A stretch of 64,000 nucleotides of DNA, taken from NCBI RefSeq assembly GCF_005771675.1, contig NZ_VAJM01000010.1, forward strand, positions 124,001-188,000, given 5' to 3'. This DNA comes from Hymenobacter jeollabukensis. GTDB lineage: Bacteria > Bacteroidota > Bacteroidia > Cytophagales > Hymenobacteraceae. This document shows positions 24,449 to 32,746 of this stretch, piece by piece. The first letter of the stretch is position 1. The number at the start of each line of letters is the position of its first letter. The notes under the pieces were generated by a model, which worked only from the letters and a program-made list of their open reading frames with translations, ran no database searches and was not told the DNA's origin. Position numbers and translations under genes: made by a program.

Positions 24449-25906
24449 TTAGTTGGGCCCGCGCTCCAGCACGCGGTAGCCGTGGGGCGGCACGGGCAGG
24501 GTGGCGCCGGGGGCCAGGGTGTAGGTTTGGTCCGCGAAGACGTCGCGGTAGTCGCCGTGCCAGGCGGCGGGCACGGGCAGCTCGCGCAGCTCCGAGCCCA
24601 GGTTCACGGCCACCAGCACGGCCTCGGGGCCGCCGGCGCGGTGGCGCACGAAGGCGTACACGTCCTTATCGGCGGCGGGCAGGCGGGTGAGCCGCCCGCA
24701 GGCGTCGCCGTTGGCTAGGGCGGGGTTGCGCTTCTTGAGCTGCAGCAGGCGGGTGTAGAAATCCTGCAACGGGTAATTGCCCCAGGCAATCGGGTCCTTG
24801 TCGAAAAACTTCAGCCGCTTCCGCAGGGCCGCTTCCTGGCCCGAGTACACCATCGGGATGCCCGGCAAGGTGGCGGCCAGCACGGCCTGGGGCTGCACGT
24901 CGGGGCCCAGCCGCTCGTACTCCGAGCCGTCCCAGCTGTTGATGTCGTGCGAGGTGGTAAACGTCATCAGGTAGCTGGTGGGCGGGTACTTGGCCCGCTC
25001 CACCCGCAGGTACTTATCCACGGCGGCCACCGGCTGCTGGCCGCGGGCCACGCTGTCGAGCAGGTAGCGCAGGCGCAGGGCGTAGGTGGCGTCGAAGGCT
25101 TTTTCGAGCAGGCCGGTGTTGGGGTCGAACTCGCCGTGCCGGAGAAAGGGCGGGTCGTGCAGCTCGTCCCACTCGGCCAGCATGAATACCGGCTTGATCT
25201 TCTCCAATTCGGCCCGGGAGCTGTTCCAGAAATCGGTGGGCACCAGGCCGGCCACGTCGCAGCGGTAGCCGTCCACGTCGGCCTCGCGCACCCAGTAAGC
25301 CAGGCTTTCGGTCATGTACCGGCGCAGGCCGGGCTTGCTGAAATCGAGGTCGATAACGTCCTGCCAGTCGGCCACCGGCGCCACGAACTGGCCCTGCGGG
25401 TTGCGCGTGAACCACTCCGGATGCTCCCGGGCCAGCTTACTGTCCCAGCTGGTATGGTTGGCCACCCAGTCGAGGATGACGTGCATGCCGCGCCGGTGGG
25501 CCTCAGTCACGAGGTGGCGCAGGTCGTCCAGGGTGCCCATTTCGGGGTTCACGGCCCGGTAGTCGCGCACCGAGTAGTAGCTGCCGAGCGTGCCCTTACG
25601 GCGCTCCTGCCCGATGGGGTACACCGGCATCAGCCACAGAATGCCCACGCCCATCTTCTGCAGCCGCGGCAGGTGGGCCTCAAAGGCCCGAAACGTACCC
25701 TCCGGCGTGTACTGCCGGATATTGACCTCGTAGATGCTGGCCTGCCGGGCCCAGGCGGGGTGACGGATGGTGTATTGCGGCGGGGCTGCCGGGCACGTCG
25801 TCAGCGCCGACGGGACCTTTTCCGGGCCCGATTGGGAATGGCAGGCCGGCAGCAGGGCCGCTGCCAGCAGGCCGGCGGCAAGGGACAGGAGGGCGGTGGG
25901 GCGCAT
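24449..25906 (-). CDS. GH13 alpha-amylase-family lipoprotein
   Basis: A 485-residue GH13 enzyme with a lipoprotein signal (LLAAALLPAC, Cys22 as the lipidated residue), so it is probably anchored in the outer membrane and may face outside, where it would cut starch or maltodextrin. Catalytic motifs: LDWVANHTSWDS, DGYRCDVAG with nucleophile Asp217, VFMLAEWDEL with acid/base Glu, and TTSHDINSWDG. It shares its whole length with the cytoplasmic paralogue at 22504. It is the first gene of the amylase-DinB-amylase run. Confidence 0.92.
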   Translation of the reverse strand: MRPTALLSLAAGLLAAALLPACHSQSGPEKVPSALTTCPAAPPQYTIRHPAWARQASIYEVNIRQYTPEGTFRAFEAHLPRLQKMGVGILWLMPVYPIGQERRKGTLGSYYSVRDYRAVNPEMGTLDDLRHLVTEAHRRGMHVILDWVANHTSWDSKLAREHPEWFTRNPQGQFVAPVADWQDVIDLDFSKPGLRRYMTESLAYWVREADVDGYRCDVAGLVPTDFWNSSRAELEKIKPVFMLAEWDELHDPPFLRHGEFDPNTGLLEKAFDATYALRLRYLLDSVARGQQPVAAVDKYLRVERAKYPPTSYLMTFTTSHDINSWDGSEYERLGPDVQPQAVLAATLPGIPMVYSGQEAALRKRLKFFDKDPIAWGNYPLQDFYTRLLQLKKRNPALANGDACGRLTRLPAADKDVYAFVRHRAGGPEAVLVAVNLGSELRELPVPAAWHGDYRDVFADQTYTLAPGATLPVPPHGYRVLERGPN

Positions 25907-25970
25907 GGCCTAAACATACGCGTTTGCCACGGCCGTTGCCGCTCCAGCGGGCATGAATAGAAAGCAATCA

Positions 25971-26052
25971 GGCCGTCAAACGGAGCGCAGCCGAAGCATT
26001 TGAACAGTATAAAAAGCCCGTCATGTTTCGACGACATGAGGTTCTGAACGAA
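25971..26052. repeat. Degenerate mosaic palindromic repeats
   Basis: Two eroded units stand side by side: CCGTCAAACGGAGCGCAGCCGAAG... and CCCGTCATGTTTCGACGACATGAGG. Both resemble the CGTCATG-type repeats elsewhere in the window but contain mismatches. Confidence 0.55.
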
Positions 26053-26064
26053 GGTCGTCCCGCG

Positions 26065-26520
26065 TCAGCGGAAGTCGCGCAGGCGCTTTTTGCTCAGCTC
26101 GTAGCTCAGGATGGCCGGGACGTAGAAGGTCACGTCGGCCAGCAGCTTGGCCAGCAGCACGCCCCCGGCGAAATGGCCCAGCCACAGCGGCAGGTAGTAC
26201 ATCAGGGCAGGGCGGATGACCAGCGAATCGGCCAGCTCGGCTACGCCGAATTCCACCAGCAGGGCGCGCACGTTGCGGCCGAACGTGGCCCAGTCGTAGC
26301 CCCGGCCGGCGGCGCGGCGCTGCTGCCGGGCCCGGTGCATGTCGGTGAGCAGGATGGTGCCGAAGTAGAGCACGTTGCCGGCCCAGGTGCCCGCCAGCGC
26401 CGCCGTCACGCGGCTGTGCGTCAGCCACAGGGCCACCCAGGCCCCGACCAGCGTAGCCAGCAGCGACAGGATTTCGGCCGGCAGGTAGCGGCGCAGCCAC
26501 TCGCGGAGCTTGCGTTTCAT
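26065..26520 (-). CDS. Small multi-pass membrane protein of unknown function
   Basis: A 151-residue protein with about three or four hydrophobic segments (ILSLLATLVGAWVALWL, AALAGTWAGNVLYFGTILL, ALMYYLPLWLGHFAGGVLLAKLL). A basic N-terminus (MKRKLREWLRRYLPAE) and a basic C-terminal end (SKKRLRDFR) suggest that both ends face the cytoplasm. No named family is recognised. It is the last gene behind the secreted GH31, 12 bases after the preceding membrane protein, so co-transcription is likely. Confidence 0.75.
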   Translation of the reverse strand: MKRKLREWLRRYLPAEILSLLATLVGAWVALWLTHSRVTAALAGTWAGNVLYFGTILLTDMHRARQQRRAAGRGYDWATFGRNVRALLVEFGVAELADSLVIRPALMYYLPLWLGHFAGGVLLAKLLADVTFYVPAILSYELSKKRLRDFR

Positions 26521-26532
26521 GGGCGGAGCATT

Positions 26533-26931
26533 TCAGAGCGCGAACCAGCCCACTACGAAATACAGGAGCAGCAGGGCCGCAAACGCCGCCGCCAGCGGCA
26601 GCACCGCCCGGCGCGGCACCAGCAGCGACACGGCCACGTAGCCCAGGCCGGTGTAGCGCCCGGCCAGCTCCAGCACCCGGATGTTGTAATCGTAAAACCA
26701 GCGGCTGAGGGGCGCAAAGCGGCGGCGCTCCACCGTCAGCGCGCCGATCAGCAAAGCGGCACCCAGCACCAGCGGACCCCCGAGGCGGGGGCGGCGCAGG
26801 GCCAGCACCAGCAGCCAGCTCAGGGGCGCGAGTAGGCAGTACACCAGGATATTCAGCTCCGGGTAGCTCAGGCCCGTCGCGCGGCAGGTGGCCACGAACA
26901 CCCGCACGATGTCGTCGAACAGCTGCTGCAT
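26533..26931 (-). CDS. Small multi-pass membrane protein of unknown function
   Basis: A 132-residue protein with four predicted hydrophobic stretches (LNILVYCLLAPLSWLLVLAL, GPLVLGAALLIGALTV, YTGLGYVAVSLLVP, LAAAFAALLLLYFVVGWF). It lies six bases after the stop of the secreted GH31 gene and 12 bases before another unknown membrane protein, so all three are probably one transcript. No family is recognised. Confidence 0.75.
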   Translation of the reverse strand: MQQLFDDIVRVFVATCRATGLSYPELNILVYCLLAPLSWLLVLALRRPRLGGPLVLGAALLIGALTVERRRFAPLSRWFYDYNIRVLELAGRYTGLGYVAVSLLVPRRAVLPLAAAFAALLLLYFVVGWFAL

Positions 26932-26937
26932 GGCGGC

Positions 26938-29900
26938 TCAAGGCTGGGGTGGCAGCACCACCAGGCGCTGCCGCTGCCCGGCCAGCTCGGCCCAGTACAC
27001 CCCGCCGGGCACCGGGCGGTTCTGCGCGTCGCGGGCGTCCCAGGCCAGGGTGTGGGCGCCGGTGGTAGCGTCGGTGGGCATGGTGCGCACCAGCGTGCCG
27101 CGGCTGTCGAGCAGGCGCAGGGTGGGGGCGGGGCCGGGCCGGTGCACGGTGTAGCGCAGCGTGGTGCGGCCGCGCAGGGTACGCTCGGTGGGCGCTTCCA
27201 GCGTCAGCGCGTCGGGGTCGAGGTGGCGGGCGGGCGTGCGGTCGAGGCGCAGGCCCTGCACCGTCAGGCTGGCGCGGCGACTGGCGTCAGTCAGCGTGAA
27301 GCGCAGGTGCAGGGTACGAGTGGCCGCGTCGTAGTGCCAGGCCTCGGCCGGCAGGGGCTGCCCGGCCAGCAGCACGGCCGCGGGGGCCACCGACACCCGC
27401 GGCAGCAGCAGCTCAACGACCCGCCGCGTGGGCGCGGCTCCGGGCGGCGTAAGCCCGGTGAGCGTGGCCGTGATGCGGGCCTGCGCGCCGGCCACGACGC
27501 CCTGCAGGGTCAGCAGCTGGTAGGCGGCGGGTGCGGCAGTGTGGCCGTCGTCGTCGTACACGGTGAAGGAGGTGGTGCCGGCGGCGGGGTCGGCAAAATA
27601 CTGTACCTGCAGGGTGTCGGGACGGTAAAGGGCGGTGCTGGGGCGGTAGCGCGTGAGGGGCACGAAGGCGCCGGCCCGCACCAGCAGCGGCAGGTGGTGC
27701 AGCGGGGCCGGGCGGCCCACCGTCTGGCCGCCGGGCAGGGTTTCGTGCGAGTCGAAGTCTATCCAGGTGCCGGCGGGCAGCACCACGTTGCGGCGGCGTT
27801 GCCCGGGCTGCAGCACCGGGGCCACCAGCAGGTTGGGACCGAGAAAGAACTGGTCGTTGACGTCGGCCAGGGCTGGGGCGTTGTCGCGCCGAAAGGCCTG
27901 GCGGCGGTTGGCGCGCAGCTTTTCGGCGCCCCAGGCGCTGGAGGCGGTGGTGCTCCAGCTCCAGGTGGGCGCGGCGGGCGGCTGGGCGCGGGCCGCGTCG
28001 GGGCGAGCTTCTGCGCTCATGGCCGCCGTATCGGCCTGCCAGTTGCCCGTTTCCTGCCAGGCATCGGCCAGGCCCGCCGCCAGTTCCTCCGCCGACAGGC
28101 CTTGCTCGACGTCGGCCTGCACCGCCGTTGCGCCATAATTCAGGGGGCGGGCCAGCGGGGTGCCGGTCTGCGCGTTTTCCCAGGCCAGGGAGTAGAGGTA
28201 GGGCAGCAGGCGGTAGCGCAGGTGGGTGTAGGGGCGCACGGCGGCCTGGGTGGCGGGCGGCCACTGGTAAGGCTCCGGGGGCACCTCGGGGCCGCCGTGG
28301 GGGCGCAGAATGGGCCCGAGGCTGGCCATCTGCAGCCAGCGCGTGTACAGTTCGGGGTCGGTGGGGCCCACGCCGAAGCCGCCCGCGTCGGAGTGCATGT
28401 AGCCGACCCCGCCCAGGCCCAGGCTGAGCATGATGGGCACCTGCGCCTGCAGGCCCGACCAGGACCGGTTCACGTCGCCCGACCAGGGAAACACGGCATG
28501 GCGCTGCACCCCGGCCCAGCCCGAGCGGGCGAGGTTGAACAGGCGCTCCTCGGGGTAGTGGCGGGCGTAGCCCTCGCTCAGGATGCTGGCCCACCGCTGC
28601 CCGTAGCCGTTGTGGATGCGGCGCGTCGGGCCGGCGTCGTAGTGCATGTCAGCAGGCTGGTTTTCCGGCTCGCCCAGGTCGGTCCACCAGCCGGCCACGC
28701 CGTCCTGCTTCAGCCGGGCGTACTGCTCCCACAGCCAGCGGCGGGCGGCGGGGCGGTACATATCCAGCAAGGTGGCGGGCCCGGCCCAGAAAGATGCCAC
28801 GGTGTAGGGCTGCCCGGCCGCGTCGCGCCCCACCAGGCCCTGCCGGCGCACCAGCGCGTCGTTCAGGGAGCTGCGCATCACGTAGGGCTCCGAAATCAGC
28901 AGGGTCTTGATGCCGAGCGAGTCGAGGCGGCGGGTCAGCCGGCGCGGGTTGGGGAAGCCGGCGGGCGCCCAGCGGAAGTCGCCCTGCTGCCGGGTGCCGC
29001 CAAACCAGTAGAGGTCGAGCACCAGCGCGTCGAGCGGAAAATCGGCCTGGCGCATGCGGCGCGCTACGTGCAGCATTTCGGCCTCCGATTTGTAGCCGAA
29101 GCGGCTTTGCAGCAGGCCCAGGCCCCAGCGCGGCGGCAGTGGCTGCCGGCCGGTGAGGGCGGTGTAGCGGCTCAGAATTTCGGCGTAAGAGTCGCCGGCC
29201 ACGATGAAATAAGCCACGCTGCGCAGCCCCTCGCCGCGGTATTCGAGTACGGTTTTATCCGTCGCGCCCAGGTCGAGGGTGCCGGGGGCGTAATGGTCGA
29301 AAAAGAGCAGGTAGCCCCGGCTGCTGAGCACCGTGGGCAGGGTCAGGTTCAGCGTCGGCTCGCCGTTCTGGTAGCCGTAGTGGGCTTCGTTGTAGAGGGT
29401 GAGCCGGCGCCCGCGGCGGTCCAGGGGCAGGGCCCGGGAGCCGGTGCCGTAGAGGTGCTCATCGGGCTGAAGCCGGAAGCTGACGCCGGTGCCGCCCGCC
29501 CCGCCGAGCTGCTCGAACGCGCCGCCCGCTTCGGTGAGCAGCGCCTCCTCGCTGCGGGCACGCTGGTAGCTGAGGTGCAAGGGCGTTTTCTGCACCGTGA
29601 CGAGGCCGCCGCAGCCCAGGTCCCAGGTCAGCTCCGTCGGGGTGGCAATGATGCCCTGGCAAATCAGGTTGCCGTATTTGGCCACTTCAGCCGGTCGGGG
29701 CGGACCGTCGCAGCCGGGGTTGCAGGCGTCGGCCGGGCGTTCGGGCTGCGGCGCCTGCACTACGCTCAGCGACGAATCGGGCCGCACGGGCTGGCCGGCG
29801 GGATAAAACTCCACCCGCACCACGCCCTCGGCCCAGGGCCGTACGCGCAGGGTGCCGCCGTCGGTGCTGCGGATGGTGAGGGTGCCGTCTTGGTACGAGT

Positions 29901-30063
29901 GGCTGCGGTAGCGGCCGAGGGCGCGCGTCGGCACCGGCGTTTCGCGCCGCCCGAATGGGTCCTGACTGGGCGGGCCGCCGCCTTCGCGCTGGGCCAGCGC
30001 GGGCGTGCTCAGGGCGGAAAGCACCAGCAGGGGCAGCAGGCGGCGGATCGGCGGTGTGGGCAT
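26938..30063 (-). CDS. Secreted GH31 alpha-glucosidase/transglycosylase with FlgD-like C-terminus
   Basis: A 1041-residue exported GH31 enzyme, possibly an oligosaccharide 4-alpha-glucosyltransferase or alpha-glucosidase. After a signal peptide (RRLLPLLVLSALSTPALAQ) come the N-terminal galactose-mutarotase-like domain and a TIM barrel with nucleophile Asp462 in GWWTDLGEPE and acid/base Asp530 in PWSGDVNRSW. An unusual Ala/Trp/Pro-rich insertion of about 90 residues (about 645-735) separates ARPLNYGA from QFFLGPNLLVAPV, which are normally close. The C-terminal ~90 residues are FlgD-like (GVYWAELAGQRQRLVV) and may act as a T9SS sorting signal. Start ATG at 30063 opens the signal peptide. A TATTTTGC box lies upstream on the minus strand. 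Two small membrane protein genes follow. Confidence 0.9.
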   Translation of the reverse strand: MPTPPIRRLLPLLVLSALSTPALAQREGGGPPSQDPFGRRETPVPTRALGRYRSHSYQDGTLTIRSTDGGTLRVRPWAEGVVRVEFYPAGQPVRPDSSLSVVQAPQPERPADACNPGCDGPPRPAEVAKYGNLICQGIIATPTELTWDLGCGGLVTVQKTPLHLSYQRARSEEALLTEAGGAFEQLGGAGGTGVSFRLQPDEHLYGTGSRALPLDRRGRRLTLYNEAHYGYQNGEPTLNLTLPTVLSSRGYLLFFDHYAPGTLDLGATDKTVLEYRGEGLRSVAYFIVAGDSYAEILSRYTALTGRQPLPPRWGLGLLQSRFGYKSEAEMLHVARRMRQADFPLDALVLDLYWFGGTRQQGDFRWAPAGFPNPRRLTRRLDSLGIKTLLISEPYVMRSSLNDALVRRQGLVGRDAAGQPYTVASFWAGPATLLDMYRPAARRWLWEQYARLKQDGVAGWWTDLGEPENQPADMHYDAGPTRRIHNGYGQRWASILSEGYARHYPEERLFNLARSGWAGVQRHAVFPWSGDVNRSWSGLQAQVPIMLSLGLGGVGYMHSDAGGFGVGPTDPELYTRWLQMASLGPILRPHGGPEVPPEPYQWPPATQAAVRPYTHLRYRLLPYLYSLAWENAQTGTPLARPLNYGATAVQADVEQGLSAEELAAGLADAWQETGNWQADTAAMSAEARPDAARAQPPAAPTWSWSTTASSAWGAEKLRANRRQAFRRDNAPALADVNDQFFLGPNLLVAPVLQPGQRRRNVVLPAGTWIDFDSHETLPGGQTVGRPAPLHHLPLLVRAGAFVPLTRYRPSTALYRPDTLQVQYFADPAAGTTSFTVYDDDGHTAAPAAYQLLTLQGVVAGAQARITATLTGLTPPGAAPTRRVVELLLPRVSVAPAAVLLAGQPLPAEAWHYDAATRTLHLRFTLTDASRRASLTVQGLRLDRTPARHLDPDALTLEAPTERTLRGRTTLRYTVHRPGPAPTLRLLDSRGTLVRTMPTDATTGAHTLAWDARDAQNRPVPGGVYWAELAGQRQRLVVLPPQP

Positions 30064-30268
30064 CGGGCGAGTGGGAAGGCGTGGGGGCAAAATACAGGCT
30101 TTTGGGAGTAGTAACGGATGGGCTCAGGAAGGCGGAAACCTCGACGCGCCGGGCCCTTTCGACGGCCTGGCGGCTCGCGCCCCGGGCCGCGGCGTGAAAC
30201 ATTTTGCGCCGGATTGCTGTCCTGCTAAGCTGACGAGCCCTGCGGGGCCGCCCGTAGACCGAGCGTAT

Positions 30269-31507
30269 ATGCGAATTTTTCTGTGGTGGGGGCTGCTGAG
30301 TGCGGGGCTGCTGGCGGCCGGCCCGGTCGCCGGCCAAGTCCTCGAGGCCGAGCGGCTGGTGGTGCCCGACAGCCTGCACCGCTCCGCCGCGGCGCCCCCC
30401 GAAACCGACCTGCCCGACGTGCTGCGGCGGGTTTTTCCGCGCCTCATCCCGCCCCGCGACACCACACCGCCCGCGCCCGGCCACAAGTACATCGTGGTGC
30501 TGCCGGTGGTGAGCTACTCGCTCACCACGCGCGGGCTGGTGCAGCTGACCAGCAGCACCGCCTTTCGGGAGGAAGACGCGAACATGTCGAGCCTGGTGGC
30601 GGCGCTGACTTACACCCAGAACCGGCAGCTCATCCTGAACGCGACGCCATCCATCTGGACCACCGGCAACCGCTACAACCTGGTGGGCGACTGGCGCCTG
30701 ATGCGCTACCCCCAGGCCACCTACGGCCTGGGCATGCACAACCGCCCCGCCGACGCGGTGCAGATGAGCTACGACTACCTGCGCATCTACCAGAGCGTGC
30801 TGCGGCAGCTGCGCCCCAACCTCTACGCCGGCCTGGGCTACCAGCTCGATTACCATTGGGACATCCGCAGCGAGCGGGCCGCGCAGCCGGTCAGCAGCGT
30901 GTCGGAGTACCGGGCGGGGGTGCGGGGGCGCTCGGTGTCGTCGGGCCTGGCCCTGACGGCGCTGTACGACTCGCGCGGCAACGCCATCAACCCGCCCGCC
31001 GGCGGCAGCTACCTCAGCCTGCAGCTGCGCCCCAACCTGCGTCCGCTCGGCAGCGACGCCGCCTACCAGTCACTGCTGGTGGATGCGCGCCAGTACCTGC
31101 GCCTGCGTTCCGGCTCGAAGAACGTGCTGGCCTTGTGGACCTACAATGCCTTCGTGTTCGGCCGCAACGCGCCCTACCTCGACCTGCCCAGCACCGGCTG
31201 GGACATGTACAACAACACCGGCCGCGGCTACATTCAGGGCCGTTTTCGGGGCCAAGGCCTGCTCTACACCGAGGCCGAGTACCGCTTCGGCATCACCCGC
31301 AACCGCCTGCTCGGCGGGGTAGTGTTCGTCAATGCTCAAAGCGCCTCGGAGCCCGGTGGGCACCGCTTCGAGCAGGTGGCTCCGGCCGGGGGCGTGGGCC
31401 TGCGCTTGAACATGAACAAGCTCTCCCGCACCAACCTCACCGTGGACTACGGCGTGGGTCGGCAGGGCTCCCGCGGGCTGTGGTTCAACTTCGGGGAAGT
31501 GTTCTGA
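30269..31507 (+). CDS. Omp85/BamA-like outer-membrane beta-barrel protein
   Basis: A 412-residue outer-membrane protein. A signal peptide (MRIFLWWGLLSAGLLAAGPVAGQ) is followed by a barrel that resembles the C-terminal bacterial surface antigen (D15) domain. Indicators are ALYDSRGNAINPPAGG, the conserved GRGYIQGRFRGQ (like the GRGx..VRGR barrel-lock motif of Omp85 proteins) and the C-terminal SRTNLTVDYGVGRQGSRG ending in phenylalanine. No POTRA domains are present, so it is not a full BamA or TamA. Such short Omp85-like proteins are common in Bacteroidota with unknown roles. It is divergent from the GH31 operon. Confidence 0.78.
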   Translation: MRIFLWWGLLSAGLLAAGPVAGQVLEAERLVVPDSLHRSAAAPPETDLPDVLRRVFPRLIPPRDTTPPAPGHKYIVVLPVVSYSLTTRGLVQLTSSTAFREEDANMSSLVAALTYTQNRQLILNATPSIWTTGNRYNLVGDWRLMRYPQATYGLGMHNRPADAVQMSYDYLRIYQSVLRQLRPNLYAGLGYQLDYHWDIRSERAAQPVSSVSEYRAGVRGRSVSSGLALTALYDSRGNAINPPAGGSYLSLQLRPNLRPLGSDAAYQSLLVDARQYLRLRSGSKNVLALWTYNAFVFGRNAPYLDLPSTGWDMYNNTGRGYIQGRFRGQGLLYTEAEYRFGITRNRLLGGVVFVNAQSASEPGGHRFEQVAPAGGVGLRLNMNKLSRTNLTVDYGVGRQGSRGLWFNFGEVF

Positions 31508-31513
31508 AACGGG

Positions 31514-31796
31514 CTGGCGCCGGTTTAGCGACCCGAAGGGAGCGTAACCGGTGCCTGAAACAAAGCAGGTTTTCAACCTGCGTAGCACGGTGCCGCCTCG
31601 AGGCCGTTCAGGAAGTTAAAAGCACGTCAGGCTTGATCTGGCGTCCGCTGGTCGAATCAGGACGCCCTGATTCAATTTCCGGGGACTCCCTAAACAGCTT
31701 CACCGGCTAACCGGCCTGGGGCGTTGCCGCAGGCTGAAAGCCTGCCTGATGGTGGGCACCGGTTACGCTCCCTGCGGGTCGCTAAACCGGCGCCAG
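31514..31796. repeat. 283-bp element with long inverted ends
   Basis: The ends CTGGCGCCGGTTTAGCGACCC and their complement form an imperfect inverted repeat of about 40 bp (CTGGCGCC...GCGTAACCGGTGCC paired with GGCACCGGTTACGC...GGCGCCAG). Inside are two smaller hairpins (GCAGGttttcaaCCTGC near 31565 and GCAGGCTgaaAGCCTGC near 31729). No open frame inside looks like a real gene. Confidence 0.8.
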
Positions 31797-32168
31797 ATCG
31801 GCGGGAATTTACGCGGGCGCTTTGGCCAGCTCGGTAGAAGCTACCAAGGACGCCGAGGGGAAAAATGCGGCCGGCAGGCAACCCCGCCGGCCGCCGTAGC
31901 GAGTACAAGGCAAAACCTCTTCCCGCGGGCCGGCAACCTAGCGCCGGCGTGCTGCCCGGCAGCGAGTGGCGCGTCGGCAGCGGCCCCTGGCCGCTTGCGG
32001 CTGACTCCAGGCGCCCCGGAACGGTTTTTTAGGCTGCTGACCGGTGCATCGGTTGGCCGCTCCACTCCCCGTTCACGGCTGATTCCAGGTGCCCGGTGCC
32101 TAGTTGCTACCGCTGTGCCCAGGCCGTCCGGCCCGTTGCCCGGCATTCCGACCTCCTTACCCCCAACC
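31797..32168. other. Intergenic region without recognisable gene
   Basis: About 370 bp between the inverted-repeat element and the YceI gene. I see no convincing coding region, RNA gene or strong hairpin. The YceI promoter is presumably here, but no good -7 box stands out. Confidence 0.5.
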
Positions 32169-32726
32169 ATGAAAAACCTCGCGAGCCTGCTGCTCGTGCT
32201 GACGGGCCTGAGCGGCGCGGCGGCCCAGGCACAAACCAAGTTCCAGACCCAGGCGGCCACCATCAGCTTCTTTTCCTCCACGCCCATCGAGGACATTGCC
32301 GCCAAAAGCCTCCGGGCCAGCGCCCTGGTCGATGCGGGCACGGGGCGGCTGGCCTTCAGCGTGCCCATTCGCTCGTTCACGTTTCGCAACGGGCTGATGC
32401 AGGAGCACTTCAACGAAAACTACCTGGACTCGGACAAGTACCCCAAGGCCACCTTCGCCGGCACCCTGCTGAATTGGAGCGCCGCCACGCTGGCCGCCCC
32501 CGGACCGCACCCGGTGCAGGTAGAGGGCAACCTGACCATTCACGGCGTGACGCGCCGCGTGCGGGTGCCCGGCACCCTGGAGCAGCAGGGCAACCGCCTG
32601 CTGCTCAACGCCCGCTTCAGCGTGCAGCCCGCCGACTACCGCATCGACATTCCGGCCCTGGTGCGCGACCATATTGCCAAGACGGTGGAGGTGAACGTGG
32701 CGGCCGGCTGCGTAGCCGCGCCCTAA
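32169..32726 (+). CDS. YceI-family exported lipid-binding-like protein
   Basis: A 185-residue exported protein of the YceI family, whose lipocalin-like barrel binds polyisoprenoid or other amphiphilic molecules in the periplasm. A signal peptide (MKNLASLLLVLTGLSGAAAQA) is followed by ATISFFSSTPIEDI, FSVPIRSFTFRNGLMQEHFNENYLD and VEGNLTIHGVTRRV, all typical of the family. Start ATG at 32169 fits the signal peptide; the long open extension upstream runs through the 283-bp repeat and is not coding. It converges with the carboxylesterase gene (20 bp apart). Confidence 0.92.
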   Translation: MKNLASLLLVLTGLSGAAAQAQTKFQTQAATISFFSSTPIEDIAAKSLRASALVDAGTGRLAFSVPIRSFTFRNGLMQEHFNENYLDSDKYPKATFAGTLLNWSAATLAAPGPHPVQVEGNLTIHGVTRRVRVPGTLEQQGNRLLLNARFSVQPADYRIDIPALVRDHIAKTVEVNVAAGCVAAP

Positions 32727-32746
32727 CCGGCGTGGCCGCAGCGGCC

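Noticed and set aside
27052-30111. A 1019-codon open frame antisense to the secreted GH31
   Set aside because: Shadow of the GH31 gene, whose catalytic motifs prove the real strand.
31690-31908. Small minus-strand open frame in the 283-bp element
   Set aside because: It crosses the terminal inverted repeat and has no start signal or domain.
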